In this document: positions 45,449 to 54,293 of the stretch, one piece after another
Layout of the letters: every line of letters begins with the position of its first letter
How positions within the stretch are numbered: the stretch's first letter is position 1
Source: Phascolarctobacterium sp.
GTDB taxonomy: Bacteria; Bacillota; Negativicutes; Acidaminococcales; Acidaminococcaceae
DNA: 57,900 bases
Assembly: GCA_021201965.1 (NCBI GenBank)
Contig: JAJQDY010000050.1
Coordinates: 1 to 57,900, forward strand
Direction of reading: 5' to 3'
Made by a program: the position numbers and the translations under genes
The notes under the pieces: model-generated
What the model saw: the letters and a program-made list of their open reading frames with translations, nothing else
Databases searched by the model: none
Told to the model about the DNA's origin: nothing

Positions 45449-48400
45449 TAACGACATTCATAAAACGGCCCGTTTTTACAACCATGTTCGTTTTCATGCT
45501 GGTTGTATTCGGTATCCGCTGTTATCCTGAACTGGGCGTTGACCTGTACCCGGACGTGGATCTGCCTCTTGTCAGCGTGCGTATTACCTATGAAGGCGCA
45601 TCCCCAGGTGAAATGGAGACGCTAATCACAAAACCAATAGAGAACGCTGTCAGCCAGGTATCCGGCATAAAAACACTGTCTTCCGTAGTCCTTGAAGGCT
45701 ACAGCGAGACGGTGCTGGAATTCGATTTCGGCGTGGATCCTAACATCAAATCCACCGAAGTACGTGAAAAAGTTTCCACTGTCAGGAGTCGTCTGCCGGA
45801 TGATATTGATGAGCCTACCGTGCAGACCGTCGATTTAAGTTCCCGTGCGATAGTCGGCATGACATTTTCATCCAATGCCCGCTCCCGCGGAGAAATCCGC
45901 CGCATAATTGAAGACAGTATAAGCGATGAGCTGCAGATGGTGGAAGGCGTTGCGGAAGTAACGCCGGTAGGTGCCAGTAACCGTGCCGTAAAACTTACGG
46001 TGCGTCCTGAGAAACTGGCAGAATATAATATTTCCTTCCAGTCAATTTTTAATAAGATAAATCAGGAAAACTACAATACCCCGGGCGGCAAGGCCAAGAG
46101 CAAGGACATGGATATTACCGTCCGTACCATCGGTAAATACAACTACGTGGATGATATAAAGAATATTGCCATTGCCAACTACGATGGTAAGACAGTTTAT
46201 ATCAGGGATGTAGTGGATGTCGAGGACGACTGGGAAGATGAAGATACATTTGCCAATTCCAACGGCGTGCCCTGCGTTGTCGTTCTTGTCCGCAAACAGT
46301 CCAAGACCAATACCGTAAACGTTATCGATAATGTATATGAAAAGCTGGCAGAATTGCAAAAAACACTGATCCCGGAAGATATTAAGGTTGAAATCGTCCG
46401 CGATCAGTCAACCTATATCCGCGACAATATTGCGGACGTCTGGAATGCTATCATTTTCGGCGGCTTCCTGGCCATGCTTATTACATATCTCTTCCTCTGC
46501 AACTTCATGGCAACGATTGTAGGAAGTCTCTGTATACCGACGTCCATCATTTCCACCTTCTTTATGATGAAGGTCATGGACTTCAGCTTAAATAACATGT
46601 CACTCATGGCACTGAGCCTTGCGGTCGGCATACTGATAGATGATGCCATCGTGCTTATAGAAAATATTTTCCGACACATAGAAATGGGGAAGACGCCACA
46701 GGAGGCGGCCAACGATGCAACGATCGAACTGGCCCTTGCAATACTTGCCACATCCCTTACCCTGATGGCGGTTTTCGTGCCTATCGGCAATATGGGCGAA
46801 GTAATAGGACAGTTCTTCAAACAGTTTGGCCTGACGGTAGCCATGGCCATCGCATTCTCAACAATGACGGCCTATACCTTGACGCCTATGGTTGCGGCAT
46901 ATTTCCTCACCGATCAGGATGACGAGCAGAAACCCAGGAACAAATATCTGGACAGGTTCCTGAAATGGTTCAACGACGGATTTGATTCAATACGTACCAC
47001 ATATAACGAATTTATGGATTATGCCATGAATAATCAGAAGAAGATTCTAATATGGGCATGCCTGACTCTGCTTATAAATGTGGGCCTGTTCCAATTTGTG
47101 GGCACCGAATTCCAGCCGACATACGATTCGGGGGAATTCACCGTCAATTTTAAGGCACCATACGGTACAAGTCTTGAGAAGACCATAGAACTTGCAAGAC
47201 CCATGCAGGAGGAAATCAATACCTACCCTGAAGTCGAGATTGCGTCTTTACTGGTCGGCAATAACCGTAACCCGGCAAACCAGGGCGAAATAAATGTGCG
47301 TCTGACGAGGTCCACTAAGAGAAAACGCTCCATGCAGGAGATACTGGACGAACTGCGTATGAAGTTCCGCCATGTAGAGAGTCTTAAGGTGACCGTGCTT
47401 CCCAGCCAGTCCACGGGCCGCAGCGAGAGCCGCCCCGTACAGATAGGGCTGCGCGGGAACGACATGAAGCTACTGAAAAACTATGCCATGGAACTCTCAA
47501 GCAGACTGAGCGAGGTTCCCGGTGCAACGGACGTTGATATTACCGACTCCGATGACGAGCCGGAAATTATAATAAAAATTGACCAGGCAAAGGCAAGCCT
47601 AGTAGGCCTTGACTCATATTCTGTCGGCCTCGTCGTTGAAATGGCCTTTATGGGCAAGGAAACGATCAATACCTATACCATAGGCAATAATGACTACGAT
47701 ATCATAATCCAGATGCCGAAATCCGACCGCGTCAACATAAACGACGTGGCGAACCTCAGGGTTTCCTCAGAGGACGGCCAGTTCATAAGGCTGGGCGATA
47801 TCGCGGACGTTTACCTTAGTTCAGGACCTACACGTATTGAAAGGGAAGGAAAACAGCGCCAGATTGTCGTCTATGCCAATGCAGTCGGCACATCCGCAGG
47901 CAACCTGCAGAAAATATCGGTTGAAAAACTCATTCCCGAGATGCATATGGAACCCGGCTACACCTACCATATGGTCGGTATAGCAAGGGATATGGCAAGG
48001 TCCTTCAATGAAATTGAAAAGGCCGTAATATTTGCAATCGTCATCGTGTACATGGTACTTGCGGCCCAGTTTGAAAGCTTTACGCAGCCGCTTGTTATAA
48101 TGGCGGCCCTGCCCTTTGCGCTGGCCGGTGCGATCATTGGCCTTCTCATAACTAACAATACGGCTAACATAATGAGCCTTATCGGTTTTATCATGCTGCT
48201 GGGACTCGTAACGAAAAACGCCATCCTGCTCGTTGACTTTACCAACCAGGAAAGGGAGGCTGGCGTACCGATGCGGCAGGCACTCCTTGATGCGTGCTCC
48301 CTGCGTCTGCGTCCTATCTTCATGACAACCTTCTCGACAATCCTCGGCATGATGCCGATAGCACTTGCCATAGGCTCCGGTGCGGAACTGCGCCAGTCAA

Positions 48401-48669
48401 TGGGCGTCGTGCTAATAGGCGGACTTACCACGTCAACCATGCTGACATTAGTCGTGATCCCGATCCTTTATGAACAGATTGAGGGCTATATGGAAAGACG
48501 CAAGGGAAGAAAAGAAGCCGCAAGGGCTGCAAGACGTGCCGCAAGGCTCGCCATGGAGAAAGCCGAAAAGGAAGCGGAAGCTGAAACCATGGAAACTTCT
48601 GCTACAACCGAAGAAAATACTGAAGGCAAACCTGATGCAGGCAATCCTGACGATACAGATAAAGAATAA
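45445..48669 (+). CDS. RND efflux pump permease (AcrB/HAE1 family)
   Basis: Proton-driven exporter of drugs, dyes or lipophilic compounds. The 1074 residues have the usual 12 transmembrane helices in two halves with large periplasmic loops after TM1 and TM7. DLYPDVDLPLVSVRITYEG follows TM1. The proton-relay region is seen as LAVGILIDDAIVLIENI in TM4, and LGLVTKNAILLVDF in TM10-11. A charged C-terminal tail rich in Ala, Arg, Lys and Glu (about 1015-1074) is longer than in E. coli AcrB. No TolC-like gene follows; the next gene is larB. Confidence 0.96.
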   Translation: MITTFIKRPVFTTMFVFMLVVFGIRCYPELGVDLYPDVDLPLVSVRITYEGASPGEMETLITKPIENAVSQVSGIKTLSSVVLEGYSETVLEFDFGVDPNIKSTEVREKVSTVRSRLPDDIDEPTVQTVDLSSRAIVGMTFSSNARSRGEIRRIIEDSISDELQMVEGVAEVTPVGASNRAVKLTVRPEKLAEYNISFQSIFNKINQENYNTPGGKAKSKDMDITVRTIGKYNYVDDIKNIAIANYDGKTVYIRDVVDVEDDWEDEDTFANSNGVPCVVVLVRKQSKTNTVNVIDNVYEKLAELQKTLIPEDIKVEIVRDQSTYIRDNIADVWNAIIFGGFLAMLITYLFLCNFMATIVGSLCIPTSIISTFFMMKVMDFSLNNMSLMALSLAVGILIDDAIVLIENIFRHIEMGKTPQEAANDATIELALAILATSLTLMAVFVPIGNMGEVIGQFFKQFGLTVAMAIAFSTMTAYTLTPMVAAYFLTDQDDEQKPRNKYLDRFLKWFNDGFDSIRTTYNEFMDYAMNNQKKILIWACLTLLINVGLFQFVGTEFQPTYDSGEFTVNFKAPYGTSLEKTIELARPMQEEINTYPEVEIASLLVGNNRNPANQGEINVRLTRSTKRKRSMQEILDELRMKFRHVESLKVTVLPSQSTGRSESRPVQIGLRGNDMKLLKNYAMELSSRLSEVPGATDVDITDSDDEPEIIIKIDQAKASLVGLDSYSVGLVVEMAFMGKETINTYTIGNNDYDIIIQMPKSDRVNINDVANLRVSSEDGQFIRLGDIADVYLSSGPTRIEREGKQRQIVVYANAVGTSAGNLQKISVEKLIPEMHMEPGYTYHMVGIARDMARSFNEIEKAVIFAIVIVYMVLAAQFESFTQPLVIMAALPFALAGAIIGLLITNNTANIMSLIGFIMLLGLVTKNAILLVDFTNQEREAGVPMRQALLDACSLRLRPIFMTTFSTILGMMPIALAIGSGAELRQSMGVVLIGGLTTSTMLTLVVIPILYEQIEGYMERRKGRKEAARAARRAARLAMEKAEKEAEAETMETSATTEENTEGKPDAGNPDDTDKE

Positions 48670-48680
48670 GGGAGATTACC

Positions 48681-49424
48681 TTGGACGAAAAATTCCTGGA
48701 ACTTTTAACTGCATATAAAAAAGAGGAGCTCAGCACCGCTGAACTCCTTGAACGCATAATGGAAATTCACGGGGACCTAGGCTTTGCGAAGCCGGATTTC
48801 GACAGGGAGAAAAGACAGGGTTTTGCAGAAGCCATCTATTGCGAGGGTAAAACGCCGGTGCAGAACGCGGAAATAATGCTTGCCTTAAGCAAAAGGAGCG
48901 CCAACGTAATCGCTACGCGGGCGGACACGGCAACCTTTGAGGCAATAAGGGGAAAACTCCCTGGCGTGAAATACTACGAATCGGCACGCATCGTTGCCCT
49001 TGAAAGAAATCCCCTTCCCAAAGATGAAAAGAGGGTCATTACCATAGTAACGGCAGGAACCAGTGATATCCCCGTTGCCGAGGAAGCTTCGGTAACGGCT
49101 TCAATAATGGGGAACAAAGTGAATACCATATACGATGTGGGCGTTGCGGGAATCCACAGACTCCTTGACAGGATGGATGCCATAAGGTCTGCCAACGTGC
49201 TTATAGTGGTTGCGGGAATGGAAGGTGCTCTTGCGAGCGTCATCGCAGGACAGGTAGACAGGCCCGTTATCGCTGTTCCCACAAGCGTGGGATACGGGGC
49301 GAACTTCCAAGGGCTTTCGGCACTTCTTGGCATGCTCAACAGCTGCAGCGGGGTGGCGGTCATGAATATCGATAACGGTTTCGGTGCCGGAAGGATGGCC
49401 AGCATTATCAACCATATGAGGTGA
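48681..49424 (+). CDS. larB: Nickel-pincer cofactor biosynthesis protein LarB
   Basis: Carboxylates and hydrolyses nicotinic acid adenine dinucleotide in the first step of the nickel-pincer nucleotide cofactor of lactate racemase and related enzymes. The 247 residues have an N-terminal helical part (about 1-85) and a PurE-like C-terminal domain with VTAGTSDIPVAEEA, VGVAGIHRLL, VAGMEGALASVIAG and PTSVGYG. The TTG start follows GGGAG. It lies 11 bases after the permease and four before larC. Confidence 0.93.
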   Translation: MDEKFLELLTAYKKEELSTAELLERIMEIHGDLGFAKPDFDREKRQGFAEAIYCEGKTPVQNAEIMLALSKRSANVIATRADTATFEAIRGKLPGVKYYESARIVALERNPLPKDEKRVITIVTAGTSDIPVAEEASVTASIMGNKVNTIYDVGVAGIHRLLDRMDAIRSANVLIVVAGMEGALASVIAGQVDRPVIAVPTSVGYGANFQGLSALLGMLNSCSGVAVMNIDNGFGAGRMASIINHMR

Positions 49425-49428
49425 AATT

Positions 49429-50655
49429 ATGAAAGCAGTTTATCTGGATCCATTTTCAGGAATCAGCGGCAATATGTTTCTCGGGGCTCTGCTGGATGCA
49501 GGGTTTCCTTTTTATGTCCTGGAAGAGGAACTGGAAAAGCTCAATATCGGGGACTACACCCTTATAAATGAAAAGGTAATCAAACAGGGGATTACCGCCC
49601 GCTATTTTAATGTAAAACTGACTGAGGAACACCATGACCATGATCATCATGGACATGCACATACTCATCAGCATGAGCATCACCACTGCCACAGGAATCT
49701 CCATGATATTATGGAAATCATAGGCAGTTCCGGGCTTTCAAATGCGGTAAAAGAAAAAGCGGGTAAGGTTTTTGGCGCCATCGCGGAAGCGGAAAGCAAG
49801 GTTCATGGTAAGCCGGTCAGTGAAGTGCATTTCCATGAAGTGGGGGCAGTAGATACCATTATTGATGTCGTTGGTACCCTCCTCGGCCTTGAATATCTCG
49901 GCATAGAAAGAATATATTCCGGGAAAATAACTACGGGCAGGGGATTCGTTAAGTGTGCCCACGGGCTTATGCCGGTACCTGCACCTGCAACGGCCGAACT
50001 GCTGCTCGGTATTCCCTGGCAGCAGGGCAACATAGAAAGGGAACTTGCCACGCCTACGGGTGCGGCACTGGTATGTGTTCTTGCTGAAATTTCAGAAGAG
50101 TTGCCTGAAAGTTTCACTGGCTGTAAAATCGCATACGGCGCGGGCACATGGGATCTGGAGGCGGCAAACGTGCTGCGCATGTATATTGGCGAAATAAATG
50201 AAACTGAAGGGGAGCTCATAGAGGCAGCATGCAACATAGATGATATGAGCGGCGAGATTTTCGCCTATGCCATAGAAAAACTGCTCATGGAAGGGGCCCT
50301 TGATGCGTGGGCGGAGCCAATCATGATGAAGAAAGGGCGTCCTGCCTATAAGCTTAAGTTCCTGGCAAAAAAGGAAAACATCAAGAGCCTGCTGAATGTA
50401 GTTTTCACGGAAACAACCACTCTTGGTGTGCGCTATAATGCGGTAAAACGCCGCATGCTTGAGCGGAAGTTTCTTGACGTGAAAATTCCGCAGGGAACCG
50501 TGACTGTAAAATACGGGATCCTGAATGGGGAAGTGGTAAATATGGCCCCCGAATATGAAAGCTGCAGGAAAGCGGCTGCGGGCGGATCTATAAAGGATGT
50601 TTATAAAGCAGCAATACTTGCGGCCGAGGAGATTTCACATGGACAGGATTCTTAA
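49429..50655 (+). CDS. larC: Nickel-pincer cofactor biosynthesis protein LarC
   Basis: Inserts nickel into the pincer cofactor. The 408 residues begin AVYLDPFSGISGNMFLGALLD. A histidine-rich insert (about residues 65-85, with at least twelve His) is a likely nickel-binding or storage segment. The C-terminal part has IDDMSGE, MKKGRPAYKL and TTTLGVRYN motifs. In Lactobacillus plantarum this protein needs a programmed frameshift between larC1 and larC2; here it is one open frame. LarE and LarA are not in the window. Confidence 0.94.
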   Translation: MKAVYLDPFSGISGNMFLGALLDAGFPFYVLEEELEKLNIGDYTLINEKVIKQGITARYFNVKLTEEHHDHDHHGHAHTHQHEHHHCHRNLHDIMEIIGSSGLSNAVKEKAGKVFGAIAEAESKVHGKPVSEVHFHEVGAVDTIIDVVGTLLGLEYLGIERIYSGKITTGRGFVKCAHGLMPVPAPATAELLLGIPWQQGNIERELATPTGAALVCVLAEISEELPESFTGCKIAYGAGTWDLEAANVLRMYIGEINETEGELIEAACNIDDMSGEIFAYAIEKLLMEGALDAWAEPIMMKKGRPAYKLKFLAKKENIKSLLNVVFTETTTLGVRYNAVKRRMLERKFLDVKIPQGTVTVKYGILNGEVVNMAPEYESCRKAAAGGSIKDVYKAAILAAEEISHGQDS

Positions 50656-51520
50656 TGAAATTCGCACAAAACTTGAAAGCGTGGCTCCCGTGAAGGAAGA
50701 AAGGGACGTGAACTACGGCCATCAGTTTACCGTGGTCCGCAGCGCTGAAAAAACTATTCTTACAGTGTACGAAGGAAAAAAAGGTTTTAGCTTCGTCTGG
50801 GGAGGAACGTCAGATGCCTTAAAAAGGGATCTTATGGCTTCAGTCGAAAACGAAACCCCTGCCGACAAACGCTTTAAGGGCATGTGGGCTGGCAGCGATG
50901 AATCGGGAAAAGGCGATTTTTTTGGACCCCTTGTAGTAGCTGCTGTAATAGTAGATGAAGCAGCAGCGGAAGAGCTGGCAGCTTTAGGCGTCAAGGACTG
51001 TAAGAAACTTACGGACAAAAAAGTACTCGAGCTCGAGCCGTTAATTTTGGAAAAAGTCATCGACAGCTGCGTTTTAGACATCCCGCCAGCGGCCTATAAT
51101 ATCCGCTATCGGGAGCTTACGGCCGTGGGGGAGAACTTAAATAACCTGCTCGGCTATGGCCATGTGGCAGCGCTTACCAATATACTGGAAAAACGCCTGA
51201 TGTGCAGTGGTGCGCTGATTGATCAGTTCACAGCGTCCACCCGTGTTATTGATTCCCTAAAGGGAGGATTTCCTGACATGGAATTTAAGCAGATGCCGGG
51301 TGCCGAATGCGATATGGCCGTGGCATCCGCATCAGTTCTTGCAAGGGCGAAATTCCTCCGAATCATGGCAAAGCTTGCCGTTATGGCGGGGGTGGCTGAA
51401 ATACCCAAAGGCGGCGGCGATGCGGCAACGGAATGCGCAAGGGAGATTGCTGGAAGGCTTGGGAAGGATGCCCTTAAAAACTTCGTCAAGCTGCATTTTG
51501 CAAATTACAAGAGAATCTAG
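50639..51520 (+). CDS. rnhC: Ribonuclease HIII
   Basis: Degrades the RNA of RNA-DNA hybrids; typical of Firmicutes. From ATG 50639 it is 293 residues. An N-terminal TBP-like substrate-binding domain (about 1-80) precedes the RNase H fold with the active-site start GSDESGKGDFFGPLVVA, CKKLTDKK, and IDQFTAS. GAGGAG stands before the ATG, inside the end of larC (17-base overlap); the open frame upstream of it belongs to larC's shadow. Confidence 0.95.
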   Translation: MDRILNEIRTKLESVAPVKEERDVNYGHQFTVVRSAEKTILTVYEGKKGFSFVWGGTSDALKRDLMASVENETPADKRFKGMWAGSDESGKGDFFGPLVVAAVIVDEAAAEELAALGVKDCKKLTDKKVLELEPLILEKVIDSCVLDIPPAAYNIRYRELTAVGENLNNLLGYGHVAALTNILEKRLMCSGALIDQFTASTRVIDSLKGGFPDMEFKQMPGAECDMAVASASVLARAKFLRIMAKLAVMAGVAEIPKGGGDAATECAREIAGRLGKDALKNFVKLHFANYKRI

Positions 51521-51529
51521 GGGAGATGG

Positions 51530-52385
51530 ATGAAGCAGCTAATCGTAAATGCTGATGATTTCGGGCTTCATGAACAAATAAATAAAGGAATAAGCAAGGG
51601 GTTCCAGGAGGGTTTCATCACGAGCGCTTCACTTATGTGGAGTGCGCCTGCATATCAAGATGCAGTGGTCACGGCCATGGAAAATCCTGGGCTCGGCATG
51701 GGCATACATCTTACTTTAATCGGCTCAATTGCCACTGTATTGCCGAAAAGCAGGATAAAAAGCCTGCTGGACGGCGCAGGACTTTTCCTTCCCGACTACA
51801 TGGTATTTGCCAGGCGCTTCTATAGTGGTAAAATAAAAAGTGATGAGTTTGAGGCGGAACTCCGTGCGCAAATAGAAAGGGCCCTTGCATCTGGCCTCAG
51901 AATAACGCACCTGGACAGCCACCAGCACCTGCATGTGTTTCCTGATATTCTTGAGATTGTCTTAGGGCTGTGCCTTGAATATAAAATAGGGGCAGTCAGG
52001 ATTCCCAGGGAGGATTATCTTTTCTGCGGCGGCTTTAATGCGAAAGGGCGCTTTTTCGCAAGGGGAGGCTTGTCGTTTTTCGCTGCCAGGGCGGCGAAAA
52101 GTGTGCGGGATACAGGGATACTTTACCCGGACCATTTTTTTTGGCATGCTGGCAGGCGGCAACTTAAATGAGCTGTTCGTTAAAAACATTATCCTTGCAT
52201 TGCCCGAAGGGACAAGCGAAATTATGACTCACCCGGGACTTAAAACTGCTGAACTTGCCGCTAAGTTCCGCTGGGATTATCACTGGGAAGATGAACTGGA
52301 AGCATTTCTTTCAGCTGAAAATAAAAATTTACTGAAGCAGCAGAATGTTGCTCTAACAGATTTTGGTGGTTTATTTGGTAAATGA
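51530..52385 (+). pseudogene. YdjC/ChbG-family carbohydrate deacetylase, frameshifted at a T tract
   Basis: YdjC-type proteins are metal-dependent N-deacetylases of chitooligosaccharides or glycolipid sugars. The first frame (51530-52171) has the metal motif NADDFG, HLTLIGS, and HLDSHQHLH. It loses family resemblance after YPDHFFW. The expected continuation FFGMLAGGNLNELFV to DFGGLFGK is in the next frame up to 52385. The switch lies in a run of eight T (52135-52142); seven T would restore one frame of about 284 residues. Possible causes are a mutation, slippage-based on-off switching or a sequencing error. It begins nine bases after rnhC. Confidence 0.88.
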
Positions 52386-53382
52386 CAAAGTATTCATGCG
52401 CCTTTTGTTGGTCTTCTGCTTTGTCTTCCTGGTATCGGTTGCGGTAATTTATTTTACCTTTGATATCAGAGCCATTACTTACCTGTCCATGTTCAATCCA
52501 TGGTGCATCCTCCTTGCACTGGGATGTCTGATGGTAGGGCTGATTTTTGACGGACTGAGACTTATAACACTGGCTGATGTGACAAATGAAAAACTTTCCG
52601 CAAAACAGGTTGTTAATGTGGTGCTGAGCAATTATTTCCTGGCTCTAGTGACTCCGGGTGCCAGCGGCGGATCCATCGCTCAGATCATGTTCATGAGAAA
52701 AGCCGGCGTTCCCGTGGCTAAAGCCACTGTCGTAATTCTGGTGCGGATCATCATGTCCATTTTTTTCTTAATTCTCTTAATGCCTGTGGTGTTGAACGAG
52801 GACCAGGATATAGTTGACTGGATGCCGGCATCCGTCATCATGGTGGTGTCGGTGCTTTTCATCTGTATTCCGGTAGCAGCTTTTTTCCTTATGCGGACCC
52901 AGTATCCGGAAAAATGGCTTGAGAAGATTTTGGGAAAGTTTTCTTACACCACTCAACAGAACTGCTTAATCTGGTACAAGGAGTTTAAAAACGCCTTTGC
53001 AATAATGGCGAAGCACCCGTTGAAGATGGTCAGGGCATTTCTGGAATCAGGGGCAAGCCTACTTGCAATCTATTCCACGGTTCCTGCGTTCTTTTCCGGG
53101 ATGAACATAGAATACGATCTCTTGCAGGTTATAGGGAGGATGGTCCTCATAAACCTTGTCATCTATTTTTCACCTACACCCGGCGGTTCGGGTATTGCCG
53201 AAGCCGGATTCGTCGTGCTCTTTTCCAATATTCTTCCAAGCGGCCTTGTTGGAATAATGGCGGTGCTCTGGAGGTTTACGGCAGAATACTTACCATTTTT
53301 GCTCGGGGCTTTCGTATCCATAAGGGCATTAGGTTCCGATGTCATGGCGCTGTCCCCGGGGCACAGGGAGAATAATGAATGA
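52363..53382 (+). CDS. YbhN/UPF0104-family integral membrane protein (flippase-like)
   Basis: A 339-residue protein with about eight to nine hydrophobic segments, of the lysylphosphatidylglycerol synthetase/AglD flippase-like group. The family stretches LVTPGASGGSIAQI and YFSPTPGGSGIAEAG are both present. Such proteins are thought to move lipids or lipid-linked sugars across the inner membrane. The GTG start overlaps the end of the deacetylase frame; an ATG at 52396 is an alternative and neither has a strong ribosome-binding site. The end overlaps the epimerase by four bases. Confidence 0.85.
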   Translation: MVVYLVNDKVFMRLLLVFCFVFLVSVAVIYFTFDIRAITYLSMFNPWCILLALGCLMVGLIFDGLRLITLADVTNEKLSAKQVVNVVLSNYFLALVTPGASGGSIAQIMFMRKAGVPVAKATVVILVRIIMSIFFLILLMPVVLNEDQDIVDWMPASVIMVVSVLFICIPVAAFFLMRTQYPEKWLEKILGKFSYTTQQNCLIWYKEFKNAFAIMAKHPLKMVRAFLESGASLLAIYSTVPAFFSGMNIEYDLLQVIGRMVLINLVIYFSPTPGGSGIAEAGFVVLFSNILPSGLVGIMAVLWRFTAEYLPFLLGAFVSIRALGSDVMALSPGHRENNE

Positions 53383-54293
53383 AACTTTTAATTACTGGCG
53401 GTGCCGGGTTTATCAGTTCCCACATTCTGCATTGCCTCGCAGGGCAAAAACATGAAATAGTGGTACTTGATAACCTTTCGTACGGCAAACGTGAAAATGT
53501 ACCTCAAGGCATGCGGCTTGTGGGAACTGATATAAGAAGTGACCTTGATTCCCTTTTTGCCACGGAAAAATTTGCGACGGTAATACATCTTGCCGCACAG
53601 ACCATGGTGCATTATTCCATTGCGCATCCCATGGAAGACTGCGATGTCAATCTTCTTGGCATGATCAATGTTTTGGAGTGCTGCAGAAAATATGGGGTGA
53701 AAAATTTCATTTTTCCATCTACCGCGGCGGTTTACGGGGATAATCCCAATATTCCGCTTAAGGAAAGCGAAAGATTGAAACCTGCGTCATTTTACGGTAT
53801 AAGTAAAATGGCGGGAGAATACTATATGTACACCTACCATAACCTATGCGGTATGAATACTACGGTTCTCCGATTTTCCAACGTCTACGGGGAACGTCAG
53901 TTTAATGGTGGAGAAGCGGGGATTATCGGCGTTTTTTGTGAACTCCTGGCGGAAGGAAAGCCAGTCACCATTTTAGGTAACGGCATACAGACACGGGATT
54001 TTATCTATGTGGGCGACGTGGTGCGTGCCATTTCGGAGAGCATGAAACTCACGGGACATAACATAATAAACGTCTCAACGGGGAAAGAGACATCCATAGA
54101 GGATGTTCTTGCCGCATTTGAGGAAGCCATGGGCAGAAAAGCGAAAATTATCCACGCCCCGAGGCGGGAAGCGGATATTTTCTGATCGGTCCTCGACAAT
54201 ACCCTCTGCAAGAAAATATTAAGCTACCGGCCGCAGATGAAAATAGCGGAAGGAATAAAACGTACCTATGAGTACCGATTGGAGAAGAAATGA
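53379..54293 (+). pseudogene. NAD-dependent sugar epimerase, truncated by a nonsense codon
   Basis: An extended short-chain dehydrogenase, probably acting on a nucleotide sugar. The NAD motif GGAGFISSH has Ser13 where a third Gly is usual. The catalytic Ser (PSTAAVYGD) and Tyr-Lys (FYGISK) are present, as is RDFIYVGDVV. A TGA at 54183 stops it at 268 residues; the same frame continues with SVLDNTLCKKILSYRPQ and ends at 54293, overlapping the next gene's ATG. The expected sequence before SVLDN would be Arg, so CGA to TGA is the simplest change. Loss of the last 36 residues removes part of the sugar-binding domain, so function is doubtful but not excluded. Confidence 0.8.
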
